From NCBI RefSeq assembly GCF_900188225.1, contig NZ_FZOC01000003.1, positions 186,001-250,000 on the forward strand: a stretch of 64,000 nt of DNA. Reading direction: 5' to 3'. Made by a program: the position numbers and the translations under genes. This DNA is from Humidesulfovibrio mexicanus (GTDB lineage: Bacteria; Desulfobacterota; Desulfovibrionia; Desulfovibrionales; Desulfovibrionaceae). Below the pieces are notes generated by a model. The model was not told the DNA's origin. It searched no databases and worked only from the letters and a program-made list of their open reading frames with translations. Shown here piece by piece: positions 62,593 to 64,000 of this stretch (positions are counted from its first letter, which is position 1; every line of letters begins with the position of its first letter).

Positions 62593-64000
62593 TGCTGGCC
62601 TCCCGCGCCGTTGGGGGCTTCGGCGGCAACGCCGGAGGCGTCGCCCCCCAGGCCCCGCCCGCAGGCGGCCACGGTCTGCGGCAGGCGCAAGACCGGGTAG
62701 TCGCCCAGGTTCAGCACGGCCTTGGCCCCGGTGAGCTTGTAGGACACCTGGATGCTGGTGACGCCCAGGCCCTCCAGGATGGTGCGCTTGTCCGGGAAAT
62801 CGCGGGGCACGAAGACCTCCCGGCCGTCGCGGAAATCGCGCACGAAGTCGCGGAAGCCGAAGGCTCCGGGCCAGGTCTTCTTGAGCACGCCCTCCCGGAA
62901 GGCGATCTCCAGGGTCACGTCTCCGCAGGTCGCGGGCTCCCACACGAAATCGCGGGAGTCCGGGTAGTTGTAGTTGTCCAGCTGCTGTTGCCCCGCCGCG
63001 CACTGCAGGCGCAGGGTGGCGGAGTAGGGTTCGCTTTGCGCTTCCTGGTTCACGTTCACGGGCAGGGCCTCCACGCGCACGGTGTACTTGGGCTGCACCT
63101 GCTGCCTGCGCAGGGAGCCCGCGTCGAGCACGTCCAGGAAGGACGCTTCGAAGGGGAAGGGCACGCCAAGCCAGCTGCCGCTGAACCACCCGCGCGAGTG
63201 GCGGCGCAGGAAGGGCTTGGCCGGACCCTGGGCGAAGGCGTTCACCAGCCCTTTTTCGCCGAAAAGCGCCTCCCATTGGCCGGACTCGGGCACGTTGCGC
63301 GCCTCGGCCAGCACCTGCGCCTCCCACAAATCGTTCAGAGCGCAGGCGGATTCGTCCGTCGTCAAGATGACCAGGAAGGTGAGCGGCCCGCCCATGATTT
63401 GCCACATGGGCTCTTCCTCGGGCTTGCCGTCGCCCGCCAGCAGACGCAGGCGGTGCAGGGCGGCCACGGCAAGGTCCACGGCTGTGGGTTGGCCTCCAGC
63501 CGGGGCGGTCTGGGCCTGGACGTTTTTGCCGGAGGGCTGCGGCGCCGCGCCCCCCGCGCCGCCGTAATGCTGCGAGGCGAAGCGGAACGCGGCCTCCTTG
63601 GAGGCGGTCACGGGCTGGAAGGCCTCAAGTTGCTTCATGTATTCGTCAAAGGCGGCCGTGGCCTGGACGATCTTGTCCGTGCGGTTGCGCACGTGCTCGC
63701 TGAAGGCGCCCAGCATCTTGCCCAGGCCCACCTTGACCTCTCCCTCCACCTTGGCCTCCAGCGAGGCGCTTTGCTCCTTGGAGCGCTGGTATTCCAGCAG
63801 CACCGTCGCCCGCTCGGGAATGTGCGTCCAGGCAGGCTGTGGTCCGAGCTTGGCCACGGAGGCGAACTCCGTGCGCATCCGCTGCAGCAGGCGGAAATAG
63901 GGGTTGTCCAGGGTGGACATGGCGGCGCCGGCCGAAAGCCAGTCCGCGCGCACGGCCAGTTTGTCCTGGCCCATTTGGAAGTCCGTGGCGAAAAGCCTCC
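62589..64000 (-). CDS. tssM: TssM/IcmF-type protein, C-terminal part only
   Basis: The frame is open at the right edge and stays open upstream of the first internal ATG (63974), so the true start lies outside the window; about 470 codons are seen. The final region (WPGAFGFRDFVRDFRDG, followed by a beta-rich tail) looks like the C-terminal domain of TssM/IcmF/VasK proteins, which span the envelope and link the baseplate to the outer membrane complex. The central part is helical with a Gln/Pro/Ala insertion. The assignment rests on these features and on neighbouring VgrG. Confidence 0.7.
   Translation of the reverse strand, partial: RLFATDFQMGQDKLAVRADWLSAGAAMSTLDNPYFRLLQRMRTEFASVAKLGPQPAWTHIPERATVLLEYQRSKEQSASLEAKVEGEVKVGLGKMLGAFSEHVRNRTDKIVQATAAFDEYMKQLEAFQPVTASKEAAFRFASQHYGGAGGAAPQPSGKNVQAQTAPAGGQPTAVDLAVAALHRLRLLAGDGKPEEEPMWQIMGGPLTFLVILTTDESACALNDLWEAQVLAEARNVPESGQWEALFGEKGLVNAFAQGPAKPFLRRHSRGWFSGSWLGVPFPFEASFLDVLDAGSLRRQQVQPKYTVRVEALPVNVNQEAQSEPYSATLRLQCAAGQQQLDNYNYPDSRDFVWEPATCGDVTLEIAFREGVLKKTWPGAFGFRDFVRDFRDGREVFVPRDFPDKRTILEGLGVTSIQVSYKLTGAKAVLNLGDYPVLRLPQTVAACGRGLGGDASGVAAEAPNGAGGQQ

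Overview
The window is a GC-rich chromosomal segment from what looks like a Desulfovibrionaceae-type sulfate reducer (Desulfobacterota). This is an inference from gene content, not from a marker gene. The clues are a LutABC-type lactate oxidation module next to a sigma-54 activator, NfnAB (ferredoxin:NADP+ transhydrogenase), an aldehyde ferredoxin oxidoreductase with its ferredoxin, a small assimilatory-type siroheme protein, a molybdate transport operon with a DUF364 gene, many sigma-54 activators and two-component proteins, and frequent GC-rich intergenic hairpins. I saw no rRNA, tRNA, CRISPR array, transposase or integrase.

Layout. 1-4641 (minus): an operon tauE-like permease > small membrane protein > degenerate PAS/AAA+ protein > FeMo-cofactor-type small protein > sensor kinase (cut by the left edge). 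4970-8931 (plus): divergent sigma-54 activator followed by lutABC. 9464-14054 (plus): a surface-polysaccharide-like group (MurJ-family flippase, AsnB, GT4 glycosyltransferase). 14080-22806: a signalling island with an NtrC-type response regulator, a CheY-like receiver, a hybrid kinase, another receiver, a rubredoxin-domain protein, a methyltransferase-like protein and a second kinase. A candidate small RNA with its own sigma-54-type promoter is divergent from the NtrC-type gene. 22902-27822 (minus): Pat-like acyl-CoA synthetase/acetyltransferase, ferredoxin, aldehyde:ferredoxin oxidoreductase. 28083-34483: FlxA-like protein, NfnAB, a glycosyltransferase, a PhoB-like regulator, a 69-residue protein and an unknown protein. 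34750-37290: two blocks of a roughly 155-bp hairpin-rich tandem repeat enclosing an anti-sigma-type ATPase fused to an acetyltransferase. 37390-42238: small lipoproteins, siroheme protein, and a DUF364-modC-modA-modB operon with a structured leader. 42531-47573: 5'-nucleotidase, a serine ammonia-lyase carrying a twin-arginine signal, a hydrolase lipoprotein and a secreted duplicated-repeat protein. 47636-51912: sbcDC. 52182-53578: YedF-like protein and a membrane-anchored orphan. 53597-64000 (minus): a type VI secretion segment reading TssM (cut by the right edge), a membrane protein, VgrG, DUF2169/pentapeptide protein, pentapeptide protein, DUF3540 and DUF4150.

The most interesting observation is at 14080-15859. 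An NtrC-family regulator gene has TTCCGG-containing dyads at both ends. On one side is a near-consensus sigma-54 promoter firing away from it into an approximately 88-nt, three-hairpin transcript that ends at an intrinsic terminator. On the other side is a second sigma-54-like promoter in front of the downstream phosphorelay operon. The arrangement resembles the luxO/qrr layout of Vibrio, although no sequence relationship is claimed. Other notable points are an AAA+ protein without GAFTGA or HTH, palindromic operators between the tauE and lut transcription units, two sigma-28-type promoters with identical geometry, the twin-arginine signal on a normally cytoplasmic Fe-S enzyme, and the repeat arrays around the ATPase-acetyltransferase fusion.
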